From Megaera_A sp965233855 (lineage in GTDB: Bacteria; Pseudomonadota; Alphaproteobacteria; Rickettsiales; Rickettsiaceae): DNA of 64,000 bases. Below the pieces are notes generated by a model, which was not told the DNA's origin, made no database searches, and was given only the letters and a program-made list of their open reading frames with translations. The stretch lies in contig OZ247586.1 in assembly GCA_965233855.1 (NCBI GenBank), positions 248,001 to 312,000 on the forward strand. Reading direction: 5' to 3'. Below, one piece after another: positions 37,381-46,171 of this stretch; position 1 is the stretch's first letter; each line of letters starts with the position of its first letter. Position numbers and translations under genes: made by a program.

Positions 37381-37402
37381 GGCTTGGGTTTTTTCTCAAG
37401 TC
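37381..37402 (+). terminator. Weak hairpin after tuf
   Basis: GGCTTGGG (37381-37388), a T6 loop and CTCAAGTC (37395-37402) form an 8-bp stem with two G-U pairs. There is no T run after it, so it may attenuate rather than stop transcription into rpsJ. Confidence 0.35.
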
Positions 37403-37475
37403 TAAAACTTAAAGAATTAAGTTGATGCTGCTTTGTGTGGTATTATAGCTAGGCTGTTTAAAATAAAGGTTGATA

Positions 37476-37793
37476 ATGAATAATCAGAAGATAAAAATCA
37501 AGCTAAAGTCGTTTGACCATCGCTCACTTGAGCATGCTACTGGCGAGATAGTTAGTGCTGTTAAGCGTACTGGTGCTGATGTTAGTGGGCCAATTCCTCT
37601 TCCAAGACATATAGAGAGATTCACTGTCATTAGAGGTCCTCACGTTGATAAGAAATCTAGAGAGCAGTTCGAGATTAGAACTCAGAAAAGATTAGTGATT
37701 ATTAATTATCCTACTCCACAAACCGTGGAAGCTTTAAGAAAAGTAGATTTACCAGCCGGTGTTGATGTTGAAATTAAATTGGTAGGTGCTTAA
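37476..37793 (+). CDS. rpsJ: 30S ribosomal protein S10
   Basis: A 105-residue S10, also known as NusE in antitermination. Conserved stretches are IKLKSFDHRSLEHATGEIV, GPIPLPRHIERFTVIRGPHV and the REQFEIRTQKRLV loop. I use ATG 37476 rather than the TTG at 37470 because the family starts there. It is the first gene of the S10 cluster, 108 bp after tuf. Confidence 0.97.
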   Translation: MNNQKIKIKLKSFDHRSLEHATGEIVSAVKRTGADVSGPIPLPRHIERFTVIRGPHVDKKSREQFEIRTQKRLVIINYPTPQTVEALRKVDLPAGVDVEIKLVGA

Positions 37794-37795
37794 AG

Positions 37796-38440
37796 ATGAG
37801 AACGGGTTTAATAGCAAAAAAATTGGGCATGAGCTCAATGTTCACTGAGCAAGGTGATAGAATTACTCTGACATTCCTACAATTAGAAGATCTTCAGGTG
37901 GTTGGTCAAAAAACTACAGAGAGAGATGGATATAATGCTGTCGTTCTTGGATCTACGCTAAAAAAAGCTTCTAGAGTTTCAAAGTCTATGAAGAAGGTTT
38001 TCGCTAACGCTAAAGTTGAACCTAGAAGGATTTTAAAAGAGTTTAGGGTTTCTGAAGATAATATGCTTGAAATTGGTGCTGAAGTAAAAGCGACTCATTT
38101 TGAGCCTGGACAATATATTGATGTTTCAGGAAGATCTATTGGTAAAGGTTTTGCTGGCGTGATGAAGAGGCATAATTTTGCAGGTCTTGAAGCTACTCAC
38201 GGTGTTTCGATCTCTCACCGTTCACATGGTTCTACAGGTCAATGTCAAGATCCAGGTAAAGTGTTCAAAGGTAAGAAGATGGCTGGTCACATGGGTGATG
38301 AGAATGTAACTATTCAGAATTTACAAGTCGTCGAAGTTGATGTTGAAAAAGGTGTAGTTATCGTTAGTGGTAATGTTCCTGGTTCAAAAGGAAAATACGT
38401 GTTTGTTAAAGATGCGGTTAAGAAAGCAGTTACTGCTTAA
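37796..38440 (+). CDS. rplC: 50S ribosomal protein L3
   Basis: A 214-residue L3 that helps shape the peptidyl transferase centre. It shows RTGLIAKKLGMSSMFTEQGD at the N-terminus and GKGFAGVMKRHNFAG with SHGSTGQCQDPGKVFKGKKM and AGHMG in the central loop. It starts 2 nt after rpsJ, in line with the standard S10 operon. Confidence 0.97.
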   Translation: MRTGLIAKKLGMSSMFTEQGDRITLTFLQLEDLQVVGQKTTERDGYNAVVLGSTLKKASRVSKSMKKVFANAKVEPRRILKEFRVSEDNMLEIGAEVKATHFEPGQYIDVSGRSIGKGFAGVMKRHNFAGLEATHGVSISHRSHGSTGQCQDPGKVFKGKKMAGHMGDENVTIQNLQVVEVDVEKGVVIVSGNVPGSKGKYVFVKDAVKKAVTA

Positions 38441-38473
38441 ATAAAGGATTTGAGAGAATTTTAGGTAAAGAAT

Positions 38474-39094
38474 ATGAAAGCTGAATTAGTAAGTCTAGAG
38501 AAGAAGGTTGTTGGCGAGATTGCGCTAAGCGACTCTATTTTTGGACTAGAAGCAAGAGTTGATATCATTAAAAGGGTGATTGACTGGCAAAGAGCGAGAG
38601 CTAGAAGTGGTACTCACAGTGTTAAAACTGTTGGTGAAGTTTCTGGTACAACAAGAAAGCCGTTCAAGCAGAAGGGAACTGGTAACGCGAGGCAAGGTAA
38701 CGCTAGGGGCGTTCAGCGTCGTGGTGGTGGTATTGCTCATGGCCCGCAGGTTAGATCTCATGATATTAAGTTACAGAAGAAAGTTAGAAAGCTAGGGTTG
38801 AGACATGCTCTTTCTATCAAAAAGGCAGAAGGTGCTTTGCATGTTGTTGATTCAGTTAGTATGAAACAACCAAAGACTTCAGATCTTGTTAAATCACTAT
38901 CTAATTTTGGTTCTGGTAAGTTCTTTGTTATAGATGGTGATGTAGTAGATAATAATTTAAAATTATCAGCTTTATCTGCGATTAATGCGAATGTAGTTCC
39001 AGCAATTGGTGCAAATGTTTATGACATTGTTAGCAGTGACCATGTTTTAATATCTAAAAATGCATTGACGCTTTTAGAGGAGAGGTTGAAATAA
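38474..39094 (+). CDS. rplD: 50S ribosomal protein L4
   Basis: A 206-residue L4 lining the exit tunnel. The extended loop is GTRKPFKQKGTGNARQGNAR with GVQRRGGGIAHGPQ. In E. coli L4 autoregulates the S10 operon, but no matching leader structure is evident upstream of rpsJ. The stop overlaps the rplW start (TAATG). Confidence 0.96.
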   Translation: MKAELVSLEKKVVGEIALSDSIFGLEARVDIIKRVIDWQRARARSGTHSVKTVGEVSGTTRKPFKQKGTGNARQGNARGVQRRGGGIAHGPQVRSHDIKLQKKVRKLGLRHALSIKKAEGALHVVDSVSMKQPKTSDLVKSLSNFGSGKFFVIDGDVVDNNLKLSALSAINANVVPAIGANVYDIVSSDHVLISKNALTLLEERLK

Positions 39095-39390
39095 TGATAG
39101 CTAAGAATAAATATGATTTAATTAAAACTCCAATTATTACTGAGAAATCTACTATTCTTGGTGAATTTGGTAAGTATGTTTTTGAAGTATCTCCAAGAGC
39201 TGATAAAGCTTCTGTTAAGAAGGCGATTGAAGAGATTTTTGGAGTGAAGGTGAGAGGTGTAAATATCTTGAACCAAAAAGGTAAAGTTAAGAAATTCAGA
39301 GGCTTTATGGGTCGTAGATCCGATACTAAGAAAGCGGTTGTTACCTTGGAAAAAGATCAAACAATTGATTTAGCTGGAGGTATTAAATAA
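39094..39390 (+). CDS. rplW: 50S ribosomal protein L23
   Basis: A 98-residue L23 at the tunnel exit, the docking site for trigger factor and SRP. Family motifs are LIKTPIITEKSTILGEFGKY, KKAIEEIFGVKVRGVNILN and KKFRGFMGRRSDTKKAVVTL. It shares one base with rplD and one with rplB. Confidence 0.96.
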   Translation: MIAKNKYDLIKTPIITEKSTILGEFGKYVFEVSPRADKASVKKAIEEIFGVKVRGVNILNQKGKVKKFRGFMGRRSDTKKAVVTLEKDQTIDLAGGIK

Positions 39391-40217
39391 TGGCCTTAAA
39401 AAAATATAATCCAACTACTCCTTCTCAAAGAGGTTTGGTTCGTGTTGATAAAAGTGAACTTTGGAAGGGTAAGCCTCATAAGGCTTTAACTAAAGGTTTA
39501 ACAAAATCAGGTGGTAGAAATAATCTTGGAAGAATGACTGCTCGTCACAGAGGGGGTGGGCATAAGAGATTATACAGACTTGTTGATTTTAAAAGAAATA
39601 AATTAGATTGCCCAGCGATTATTGAGCGTATTGAGTATGATCCAAATAGATCGGCATATATTGCTCTAGTAAAATATGAAGATGGTGTGTATTCATATAT
39701 TCTAGCTCCTGCAAAAATGAAAGCTGGTGATAAAGTTGTATCTGGTCCTGATGCTGATATTAGAAATGGTAATTGTTTGCCACTTAAAAATATTCCGGTT
39801 GGTACAATTGTTCATAATGTTGAGATGAAGCCTGGTAAAGGTGGTCAGATAGCAAGGTCAGCTGGTGCGTCAGTTAGTATTGTTGGTAAAGATTCTGGAT
39901 ATGCTCAAATTAAATTGTCTTCAGGTGAAGTTAGGTTGGTTCCACTTGAATGTATGGCTACAATAGGTACGCTATCTAATGCAGATAGAAAGAATACTAT
40001 AGTTGGTAAAGCCGGTAGAAGTAGATGGCTTGGTAGACGTCCTCATGTTAGAGGTGTTGCGATGAATCCAGTAGATCACCCGCATGGTGGTGGTGAAGGT
40101 AAAACTTCTGGTGGTCGTCATCCAGTTACTCCTTGGGGTAAGCCGACTAAAGGTAAGAAGACGCGTAAGAAGAACAAGCTTTCTTCTAAGTTTATTATAA
40201 GAAGAAGAACTAAATAG
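39390..40217 (+). CDS. rplB: 50S ribosomal protein L2
   Basis: A 275-residue L2 needed for subunit joining and peptidyl transfer. Typical segments are KSGGRNNLGRMTARHRGGGH, IARSAGASVSIVGKDSG and the C-terminal GVAMNPVDHPHGGGEGKTSG with the conserved His. It is followed 13 nt later by rpsS. Confidence 0.97.
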   Translation: MALKKYNPTTPSQRGLVRVDKSELWKGKPHKALTKGLTKSGGRNNLGRMTARHRGGGHKRLYRLVDFKRNKLDCPAIIERIEYDPNRSAYIALVKYEDGVYSYILAPAKMKAGDKVVSGPDADIRNGNCLPLKNIPVGTIVHNVEMKPGKGGQIARSAGASVSIVGKDSGYAQIKLSSGEVRLVPLECMATIGTLSNADRKNTIVGKAGRSRWLGRRPHVRGVAMNPVDHPHGGGEGKTSGGRHPVTPWGKPTKGKKTRKKNKLSSKFIIRRRTK

Positions 40218-40230
40218 TAGGAAAAAAATT

Positions 40231-40509
40231 ATGTCACGCTCGGTTTGGAAAGGCCCATTTGTAGATGGCCACTTGCTAAAGAAAGTGCAGAACGCTATGG
40301 AAACTGGCAAGAAAGAAGTAATCAAGACTTGGTCGAGAAGATCAACGATACTTCCTTTGTTTGTTGGTTATACTTTTGCTGTTCATAATGGTAATAAGTT
40401 TATTCCAGTTGCGGTTTCGGAAGAAATGGTTGGTCATAAACTAGGTGAATTTGCTCCGACTCGTACATATTATGGTCACGGTGCGGATAAAAAAGCGAAA
40501 AGAAAATAG
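40231..40509 (+). CDS. rpsS: 30S ribosomal protein S19
   Basis: A 92-residue S19 of the small-subunit head. It shows SRSVWKGPFVDGHLLKKVQN, IKTWSRRSTILPLFVGYTF and LGEFAPTRTYYGHGADKKAK, all invariant family blocks. Confidence 0.97.
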   Translation: MSRSVWKGPFVDGHLLKKVQNAMETGKKEVIKTWSRRSTILPLFVGYTFAVHNGNKFIPVAVSEEMVGHKLGEFAPTRTYYGHGADKKAKRK

Positions 40510-40521
40510 GTATAGGTTAAA

Positions 40522-40872
40522 ATGAGTAATTTATTAGCAAAAGCTTCAATTATACGCCTTAGAACAAGTGCACAAAAGTTGAACTTAGTTGCGGCTACAA
40601 TTAGAAATATGAAAGCATCAGATGCTTTAGTGCAGTTGACTTTCTCACCAAAGCGTATTGCGGTTGATGTAAAGAAATGTTTACAATCAGCTATTGCAAA
40701 TGCGGAGAATAATATGGGTCTTGATATTGATAATTTAGTTGTAACATCTGCGACTGTCGGTAACTCAATTACAATGAAAAGAGTTAGGGCAAGAGCGAGA
40801 GGTAGAAGTGCTAGAATTCTTAAGCCATTTAGTAATTTGTATATAACAGTATCCGAAAGAGAGGAGAAGTAG
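40522..40872 (+). CDS. rplV: 50S ribosomal protein L22
   Basis: A 116-residue L22 whose beta-hairpin reaches the exit tunnel (VRARARGRSARILKPFSNLY). The N-terminus IIRLRTSAQKLNLVAATIRN is typical. The stop is 1 nt before the rpsC start. Confidence 0.96.
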   Translation: MSNLLAKASIIRLRTSAQKLNLVAATIRNMKASDALVQLTFSPKRIAVDVKKCLQSAIANAENNMGLDIDNLVVTSATVGNSITMKRVRARARGRSARILKPFSNLYITVSEREEK

Positions 40873-40873
40873 T

Positions 40874-41518
40874 ATGGGACAAAAAGTAAACCCACATGGT
40901 TTTAGAGTAGGGCCAACATTATTTAAAGGCTGGGAATCTGTTTTATATGCTGAAAAAGATTATGCTGAAAAATTACTTCAGGATTTGAAAATCAGATCAC
41001 ACATTATGAAGAAATACAAATTAGCTCAAGTGAGTCGTGTTGTAATTCAAAGGCCTAGTAATAGTATAGTGGTAAATATCCATGCGAAGAAGCCTGGGAT
41101 GATTATCGGTAAGAGTGGTTCTGATATTGAAAAGCTAAAGAAGGATGTGCAGAAAATTGCTTCTTCGGAAGTGTTTATCAATATTCATGAAGTTAAGAAA
41201 CCTGGAATTGATGGAAGTATTATTGCTCAGACAATTGCTCAGCAATTAGAGAACCGTGTTTCATTTAGAAAAGCTATGAAGACTGCGATTCAAAATAGTT
41301 TTAAGCAGGGTGGTAAAGGAATTAAAGTTGCATGTTCTGGTCGTTTAGGCGGTGCTGAAATTGCTAGAACTGAGTGGTATAGGGAAGGAAGAGTTCCTTT
41401 GCATACACTTCGTGCTGATATTGATTATGGTACAGCTGAAGCAAATACTACTTATGGTGTGATTGGTATTAAAGTTTGGGTTTATAAAGGTGATTTTGGC
41501 CAAACAAACAAAAGATAA
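40874..41518 (+). CDS. rpsC: 30S ribosomal protein S3
   Basis: A 214-residue S3 at the mRNA entry site. The start GQKVNPHGFRVG, the KH domain (KKPGMIIGKSGSDIEKLKKD) and the C-terminal CSGRLGGAEIARTEWYREGR are standard. Confidence 0.97.
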   Translation: MGQKVNPHGFRVGPTLFKGWESVLYAEKDYAEKLLQDLKIRSHIMKKYKLAQVSRVVIQRPSNSIVVNIHAKKPGMIIGKSGSDIEKLKKDVQKIASSEVFINIHEVKKPGIDGSIIAQTIAQQLENRVSFRKAMKTAIQNSFKQGGKGIKVACSGRLGGAEIARTEWYREGRVPLHTLRADIDYGTAEANTTYGVIGIKVWVYKGDFGQTNKR

Positions 41519-41546
41519 TTTGTAATTTAATTGGTAGATATAGAAA

Positions 41547-41957
41547 ATGCTAGCTCCAAAAAAGCAAAAATTTAGAAAAGCTCATAAAGGAAGAGTCACT
41601 TCAAAGTCTAAAGCTGGAACAATGCTTAGCTTTGGTTCTTTCGGTTTGAAGTCAATTGATGGTCTCCGCGTTACTGCAAGGCAAATTGAAGCAGCGCGTC
41701 GTGCGGCTGTTAGGCATATGAAAAGGCAAGGAAGATTTTTTATTAGAATATTTCCAGATTTGCCTGTTTCTAAAAAGCCTAATGAAGTTCGTATGGGTAA
41801 AGGTAAGGGTTCTCCAGAATATTTTGCTGTGAGAGTATCTCCTGGAAGAATAATGTTTGAAATTGAAGGTGTCAGTGAAAACGTAGCTAGGTCTGCGCTT
41901 GAACTTGCAGCGGCTAAATTGCCAGTAAACACTAAAATAGTACAAAGATATGAGTAA
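41547..41957 (+). CDS. rplP: 50S ribosomal protein L16
   Basis: A 136-residue L16 near the A site. It shows MLAPKKQKFRKAHKGRV, ALKSIDGLRVTARQIEAAR-type sequence and RMGKGKGSPEYFAVRVSPGR. The end overlaps rpmC by 8 nt. Confidence 0.97.
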   Translation: MLAPKKQKFRKAHKGRVTSKSKAGTMLSFGSFGLKSIDGLRVTARQIEAARRAAVRHMKRQGRFFIRIFPDLPVSKKPNEVRMGKGKGSPEYFAVRVSPGRIMFEIEGVSENVARSALELAAAKLPVNTKIVQRYE

Positions 41958-42165
41958 AAGTAAGTCAGAATTTACATCAGAAGCGTTAGCAGGACTTAGC
42001 GTTGAGAAGTTAGTTGAAAAGTCGGCTTTTTTAAAGAAAGAGCTTTTTAATTTAAGATTTCAGAAAACTTTAGGTGAGCTTAATAACACGAGCAGATTTG
42101 CAAAAGTTAGAAAAGATATAGCTAGAGTTAATACTGAATTAAATAAAAGAAAAGCTGGAGTATAA
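41950..42165 (+). CDS. rpmC: 50S ribosomal protein L29
   Basis: A 71-residue L29 forming a helical hairpin next to L23. It shows KKELFNLRFQKTLGELNNTS and KVRKDIARVNTELNKRKAG, the family signature. It overlaps rplP. Confidence 0.95.
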   Translation: MSKSKSEFTSEALAGLSVEKLVEKSAFLKKELFNLRFQKTLGELNNTSRFAKVRKDIARVNTELNKRKAGV

Positions 42166-42170
42166 GACAA

Positions 42171-42401
42171 ATGCCTAAAAGAATTTTACAAGGCACAGTT
42201 GAAAGTGCAAAAAATGATAAAACTGTTTCTGTTAAGGTTGAAAGAACATTCAGACATCCTTTATATAAGAAGACGGTAAGAAAGTCTGCAAAATATGCAG
42301 CACACGATGCTAATGGCACGTGTAAAGTTGGTGATAAGGTGAGAATTCAGGAATGTAGGCCAATGTCTAAGACTAAGTCTTGGATGGTCATTGAAGATTA
42401 G
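42171..42401 (+). CDS. rpsQ: 30S ribosomal protein S17
   Basis: A 76-residue S17 with the OB fold (ILQGTVESAKNDKTVSVKVE) and the conserved CRPMSKTKSW near the C-terminus. It is the last gene before an 88-bp gap that corresponds to the S10/spc operon boundary of E. coli. Confidence 0.96.
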   Translation: MPKRILQGTVESAKNDKTVSVKVERTFRHPLYKKTVRKSAKYAAHDANGTCKVGDKVRIQECRPMSKTKSWMVIED

Positions 42402-42412
42402 AGTTGAAGATT

Positions 42413-42446
42413 AAAGTCGTTGACTTTTTTTACTAATTTCTATATT
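42413..42446 (+). promoter_or_regulatory. Hairpin with T run plus candidate promoter at the S10/spc junction
   Basis: AAAGTC (42413-42418), loop GTT and GACTTT (42422-42427) form a 6-bp hairpin that continues into T residues, a small intrinsic-terminator shape. The 3' arm contains TTGACT (42420-42425), followed by TATATT at 42441 after 15 nt, with TATTTT two bases on at 17 nt. The element could end part of the S10 transcription and restart it for rplN onward. Confidence 0.4.
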
Positions 42447-42489
42447 TTATCCTTTGTTTAATATTGTATATATTTGGAAGATTTAAGTT

Positions 42490-42858
42490 ATGATTCAAAT
42501 GCAGACCGTCCTTAAGGTAGCAGATAATTCGGGTGCTAAAAAAGTGATGTGTATAAAAGTGCTCGGTGGTTCTGGTCGCATGATTTCAGGTTGTGGTGAC
42601 GTAATAGTTGTTTCAATTAAGACTGCGATGCCCGGTGGTAAAGTTAAGAAAGGTGAGGTTCATAGAGCTCTTGTCGTTCGTACTAAAAAAGGTGTTAAGA
42701 GGCCTGATGGAAGTACAATTCAGTTTGATTCAAACTCAGTTGTTCTAGTTAATAAGCAAAATGAACCGATTGGTTCTAGAGTGTTTGGTCCTGTTCCAAG
42801 AGAATTACGCGGAAAAGGATTCATGAAAATAATTTCTCTTGCTGAAGAGGTGATTTAG
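42490..42858 (+). CDS. rplN: 50S ribosomal protein L14
   Basis: A 122-residue L14 of the intersubunit face. It shows MIQMQTVLKVADNSGAKKVM and KGEVHRALVVRTKKGVKRPD, then GSRVFGPVPRELR. First gene of the spc section. It is followed directly, without a gap, by rplX. Confidence 0.97.
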   Translation: MIQMQTVLKVADNSGAKKVMCIKVLGGSGRMISGCGDVIVVSIKTAMPGGKVKKGEVHRALVVRTKKGVKRPDGSTIQFDSNSVVLVNKQNEPIGSRVFGPVPRELRGKGFMKIISLAEEVI

Positions 42859-43191
42859 ATGCATAAGCTAAAAATAAAAAAAGGCGATAAAGTTCAAGTA
42901 GTAACTGGTAAAAACAAAGGTAAGGTTGGAGATGTAATTAAAGTATTTCCATCTGAAAACAGAGTTATAGTATCAGGTGTAAACTTAGCTAAGAAACATA
43001 CAAAGCCAAGTCAGACAAGTGAAGGTGGTATCATACAAAAGGAATTGCCGATTCATGTTTCAAACGTGAGTCATGTGGACCCTAAGACAAATGAAATCAC
43101 TAAAATTGGCTATAAAACACTTGAAGATGGTAAAAAAGTTAGATTTGCCAAAAAGTCAGGTGAGATAATTTCTAAAGAAGGTAAGAAGTAA
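42859..43191 (+). CDS. rplX: 50S ribosomal protein L24
   Basis: A 110-residue L24, an early assembly initiator, with a KOW motif (KKGDKVQVVTGKNKGKVGDV) and NRVIVSGVNLAKKHTKPSQT. It shares its last base with the rplE start. Confidence 0.96.
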   Translation: MHKLKIKKGDKVQVVTGKNKGKVGDVIKVFPSENRVIVSGVNLAKKHTKPSQTSEGGIIQKELPIHVSNVSHVDPKTNEITKIGYKTLEDGKKVRFAKKSGEIISKEGKK

Positions 43192-43733
43192 TGTTGTCAC
43201 GATTTAAAGATCTTTATAATAAGCAAGTTGTCAAAAGCTTACAGGATCAGTTTAAGTATCCAAATAAACATCAAATGCCAAAATTGGTGAAAGTTGTCGT
43301 GAATATGGGTGTTGGTGATGCTGTTTCTGATTCAAAAGTGATTAATCATGCTATTAGTGATATGACTGCGATTACTGGTCAAAAGCCATATACTACATAT
43401 GCTAAAAAATCTATTGCGACGTTTAAGTTACGTGAAGGCATGAAGCTTGGTTGTAAGGTGACTCTTAGAAGAGAAAGAATGTATGAATTCCTTGAAAGAC
43501 TAGTTATAGTAGCTCTGCCAAGGGTAAAAGAATTTAGAGGTCTTTCGGTAAAGAGTTTTGATGGTAGAGGTAATATTACTTTTGGTATTAAAGAGCAAAT
43601 AGTATTTCCTGAAATCAATTACGATAAAATTGATAAAATCAGAGGAATGGATATTACGATTGTTACTACTGCGAAAACAGATAAAGAGGCTAAAGCTCTA
43701 CTATCAGGCTTTAATCTTCCATTCTATAATTAA
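43191..43733 (+). CDS. rplE: 50S ribosomal protein L5
   Basis: A 180-residue L5 that binds 5S rRNA. It shows VKVVVNMGVGDAVSDSKVIN, KLREGMKLGCKVTLRRERMY and GRGNITFGIKEQIVFPEINY. All family blocks are intact. Confidence 0.97.
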   Translation: MLSRFKDLYNKQVVKSLQDQFKYPNKHQMPKLVKVVVNMGVGDAVSDSKVINHAISDMTAITGQKPYTTYAKKSIATFKLREGMKLGCKVTLRRERMYEFLERLVIVALPRVKEFRGLSVKSFDGRGNITFGIKEQIVFPEINYDKIDKIRGMDITIVTTAKTDKEAKALLSGFNLPFYN

Positions 43734-43758
43734 TTTGTAAAAAAAAGAAAGCTACAAT

Positions 43759-44064
43759 ATGGCAAAACTAGGATCTATACAAAGAAACGATAAGAGAAAA
43801 AGACTTGTTAAGTCTTTGAGTAATAAAAGAAAGTCTCTTAAGGCTGAAATTATGAAGAAAGACCTTCATTTGGAAGAGAGGTTTTCCCTTGTTGTTAAGT
43901 TGGCAAAATTGCCAAGAAATTCTGCGCAAAATAGAGTAAGAAATAGATGTGCTTTAACAGGACGTCCTAGAGGTTATCATCGTAAAATGGGGATATCTCG
44001 TAATATGCTCAGAGAGCTGGCTGCGCAAGGTATGCTTCCTGGTGTTATAAAAGCTAGTTGGTAA
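43759..44064 (+). CDS. rpsN: 30S ribosomal protein S14 (zinc-free type)
   Basis: A 101-residue S14. The length and the C-terminal NRCALTGRPRGYHRKMGISR, without two CxxC pairs, place it in the long zinc-independent class. It overlaps no neighbour; rpsH starts 29 nt later. Confidence 0.96.
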   Translation: MAKLGSIQRNDKRKRLVKSLSNKRKSLKAEIMKKDLHLEERFSLVVKLAKLPRNSAQNRVRNRCALTGRPRGYHRKMGISRNMLRELAAQGMLPGVIKASW

Positions 44065-44093
44065 GATTAAAGAATAGATTTAGGTACATTAAA

Positions 44094-44486
44094 ATGACAA
44101 TGTCAGATAATATAGCAGACATGCTAACAAGAATTAGAAATGGGCAGAAAAGCAGATTGCTTTCTGTTGGTTTGCCCGCATCTAAATTAAAATGTGCAGT
44201 CCTTGATGTTTTGACTAAGGAAGGTTACATTGCTGGTTATACTAAGGATGATAAAGAAGGAGTTATTGATATTTCTCTTAAATATTCTCGTTTAGGTGAT
44301 CCAGCTATTAGTGAAATTCATAGAGTTTCTAAGCCAGGTAAAAGAATGTATTCTGCGATTGCAGATTTGTCTGGATATTATAATAATATGGGTATTCATA
44401 TTCTATCTACACCAAGTGGCGTTATGTCTGATAGAGAAGCTAAGAAGCTTAATGTTGGTGGCGAAGTAATTTGTAAAGTATTTTAG
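44094..44486 (+). CDS. rpsH: 30S ribosomal protein S8
   Basis: A 130-residue S8, which in E. coli also represses the spc operon by binding mRNA near rplE. It begins MTMSDNIADMLTRIRNGQKS. The C-terminus STPSGVMSDREAKKLNVGGE is invariant. The frame extends upstream into rpsN, but the family start is ATG 44094 (or 44100). Confidence 0.96.
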   Translation: MTMSDNIADMLTRIRNGQKSRLLSVGLPASKLKCAVLDVLTKEGYIAGYTKDDKEGVIDISLKYSRLGDPAISEIHRVSKPGKRMYSAIADLSGYYNNMGIHILSTPSGVMSDREAKKLNVGGEVICKVF

Positions 44487-44495
44487 AGTATAAGG

Positions 44496-45029
44496 ATGTC
44501 AAGAGTAGGTAAAGTACCAGTACAAGTTGCTGATGATATAAAAGTTGAGATTACAGGTCTTTTTGTTAAGGTTCAGGGTCCGAAAGGGTCGCTAGAAAAA
44601 GAATTTGCTGGTTTTATTTCAATAGAATATAAAGATTCACAAATTGTAGTGAAGCCTTTGAATAACTCTGCAGAAGCAAAAGCAATGTGGGGTACGGCTA
44701 GAAGCATTATTAATGGGATGGTTATTGGCGTTAAAGATGGCTTTAAAGAAGAGCTGGAAGTTAATGGCGTTGGTTATAGGGCTGCTGTTAAGGGTAAGTA
44801 TTTAAATCTTACACTTGGTAAGAGTCATAATACAAAGATTGAAATCCCAGAAGGAATTAAGGTTGAAACTCCAAAGCAAACTGTGATTATGCTTGAATCG
44901 CATGATAAACATAAGCTTGGTCAGTATGTAGCAACAATACGCAGTCAAAGACCACCTGAGCCATATAAAGGTAAGGGTATCAGACGTAAAGGTGAGTACG
45001 TACAGAGAAAAGAAGGTAAAAAAGGTTAG
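44496..45029 (+). CDS. rplF: 50S ribosomal protein L6
   Basis: A 177-residue L6 near the sarcin-ricin loop. Two repeats of the L6 fold are visible, with VNGVGYRAAVKGKYLNLTLG and the signature RPPEPYKGKGIRRKGEYVQR. Confidence 0.97.
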   Translation: MSRVGKVPVQVADDIKVEITGLFVKVQGPKGSLEKEFAGFISIEYKDSQIVVKPLNNSAEAKAMWGTARSIINGMVIGVKDGFKEELEVNGVGYRAAVKGKYLNLTLGKSHNTKIEIPEGIKVETPKQTVIMLESHDKHKLGQYVATIRSQRPPEPYKGKGIRRKGEYVQRKEGKKG

Positions 45030-45042
45030 TTTTAGGTAAAAT

Positions 45043-45399
45043 ATGAGTGCAAATAATCCAGTTTTTCGTAAGAGAAGAGATAGAGTACGTATCAAATTAA
45101 GAAAAGTTTCTGATAGAAATAGACTATCAGTATTCAAATCAGGTCGTCACATCTATGCTCAAATCATTGATGATTCAACTTCTAAGACTTTAGTGTCGGC
45201 ATCTACGCTTGATAAAGAAATTAGAAAGCCAGCAAAGTCTAATTGTAATGTTGAGTTTGCTGTGAAAGTTGGAAAGCTTCTAGCGGACCGTGCTGAAGAA
45301 AAGTCAATAAAACTTGTTGCTTTTGATAAAGGTGGTCATAGATATCACGGTGTTATAAAAGCTCTTGCTGATGAAGCAAGAAAAAAACTACAATTTTAA
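45043..45399 (+). CDS. rplR: 50S ribosomal protein L18
   Basis: A 118-residue L18 that binds 5S rRNA together with L5. It shows RLSVFKSGRHIYAQIIDDST and VAFDKGGHRYHGVIKALADE at the C-terminus. Confidence 0.96.
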   Translation: MSANNPVFRKRRDRVRIKLRKVSDRNRLSVFKSGRHIYAQIIDDSTSKTLVSASTLDKEIRKPAKSNCNVEFAVKVGKLLADRAEEKSIKLVAFDKGGHRYHGVIKALADEARKKLQF

Positions 45400-45411
45400 T
45401 AGAGAAAGCAA

Positions 45412-45933
45412 ATGTCTAAAAATTCCAAAAGTAATGATTCAGTAATCGAAGATTTAGTGCACGTTAATCGCGTAACAAAAGTTGTAAAAGGTGGACGGAA
45501 CTTTTCTTTTGCAGCAATTGTGATTGTTGGTGATGAAAATGGTAAGGTTGGTTATGGTAATGGTAAAGCAAAAGAGGTTACTGAGGCGCGTGCTAAGGCA
45601 ACCAAAGATGCAAGAGGAAATATGATTTCTGTGCCTTTATATCAAGGCAGAACTATTCATCATGATATAGTAGGTAAAAGCGGTGCAGCTAAGGTTGTAT
45701 TAAGAAGAGCGGCTCCTGGTACTGGAGTTATTGCAGGTGGTCCACTTAGGTCTATCTTTGGTCGTTTAGGTGTTGAGGATATAGTTGCTAAATCACTTGG
45801 CTCATCAAATCCAAATGCTATGATTTCTGCGACTTTTGATGCTTTAAGAAATTTGAGATCTCCTAAGAATATTGCAGATAGGAGAAATAAAAATTTAGCT
45901 GAACTATCTGTAAATTCAGAAAAATCTGAGTAA
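45412..45933 (+). CDS. rpsE: 30S ribosomal protein S5
   Basis: A 173-residue S5 acting in decoding accuracy. The double-stranded RNA-binding-like N-terminal domain has VHVNRVTKVVKGGRNFSFAA and VGYGNGKAKEVTEARAKATK. The C-terminal domain has APGTGVIAGGPLRSIFGRLG and SSNPNAMISATFDALRNL. Confidence 0.97.
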   Translation: MSKNSKSNDSVIEDLVHVNRVTKVVKGGRNFSFAAIVIVGDENGKVGYGNGKAKEVTEARAKATKDARGNMISVPLYQGRTIHHDIVGKSGAAKVVLRRAAPGTGVIAGGPLRSIFGRLGVEDIVAKSLGSSNPNAMISATFDALRNLRSPKNIADRRNKNLAELSVNSEKSE

Positions 45934-45959
45934 AAATTATAAAGAAAGTAGATACTGAT

Positions 45960-46163
45960 ATGACTAAAGAAAAAGCAAAAGCAAGTAAGCAAATTAAAGT
46001 TACTCAAACAGGTAGCTCTATTGGTCGCCCAGATGATCAAAGAAAAACTCTAGTAGGGCTTGGTTTGAATAAAATTAGTGCATCAAGAGTGCTTGAAGAT
46101 ACGGCATCTATCAGAGGAATGGTAAAAAAAGTTAGGCACTTAATTAGTGTTGAAACTGTTTAA
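45960..46163 (+). CDS. rpmD: 50S ribosomal protein L30
   Basis: A 67-residue L30 with IKVTQTGSSIGRPDDQRKTL and KVRHLISVE at the end. Some reduced alphaproteobacteria lack L30; here it is present and intact. Confidence 0.95.
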   Translation: MTKEKAKASKQIKVTQTGSSIGRPDDQRKTLVGLGLNKISASRVLEDTASIRGMVKKVRHLISVETV

Positions 46164-46171
46164 GCAGAGGA

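Noticed and set aside
45660..46040. Minus-strand 126-residue frame across rpsE and rpmD
   Set aside because: A shadow of highly conserved ribosomal protein genes; no ribosome site or known domain.
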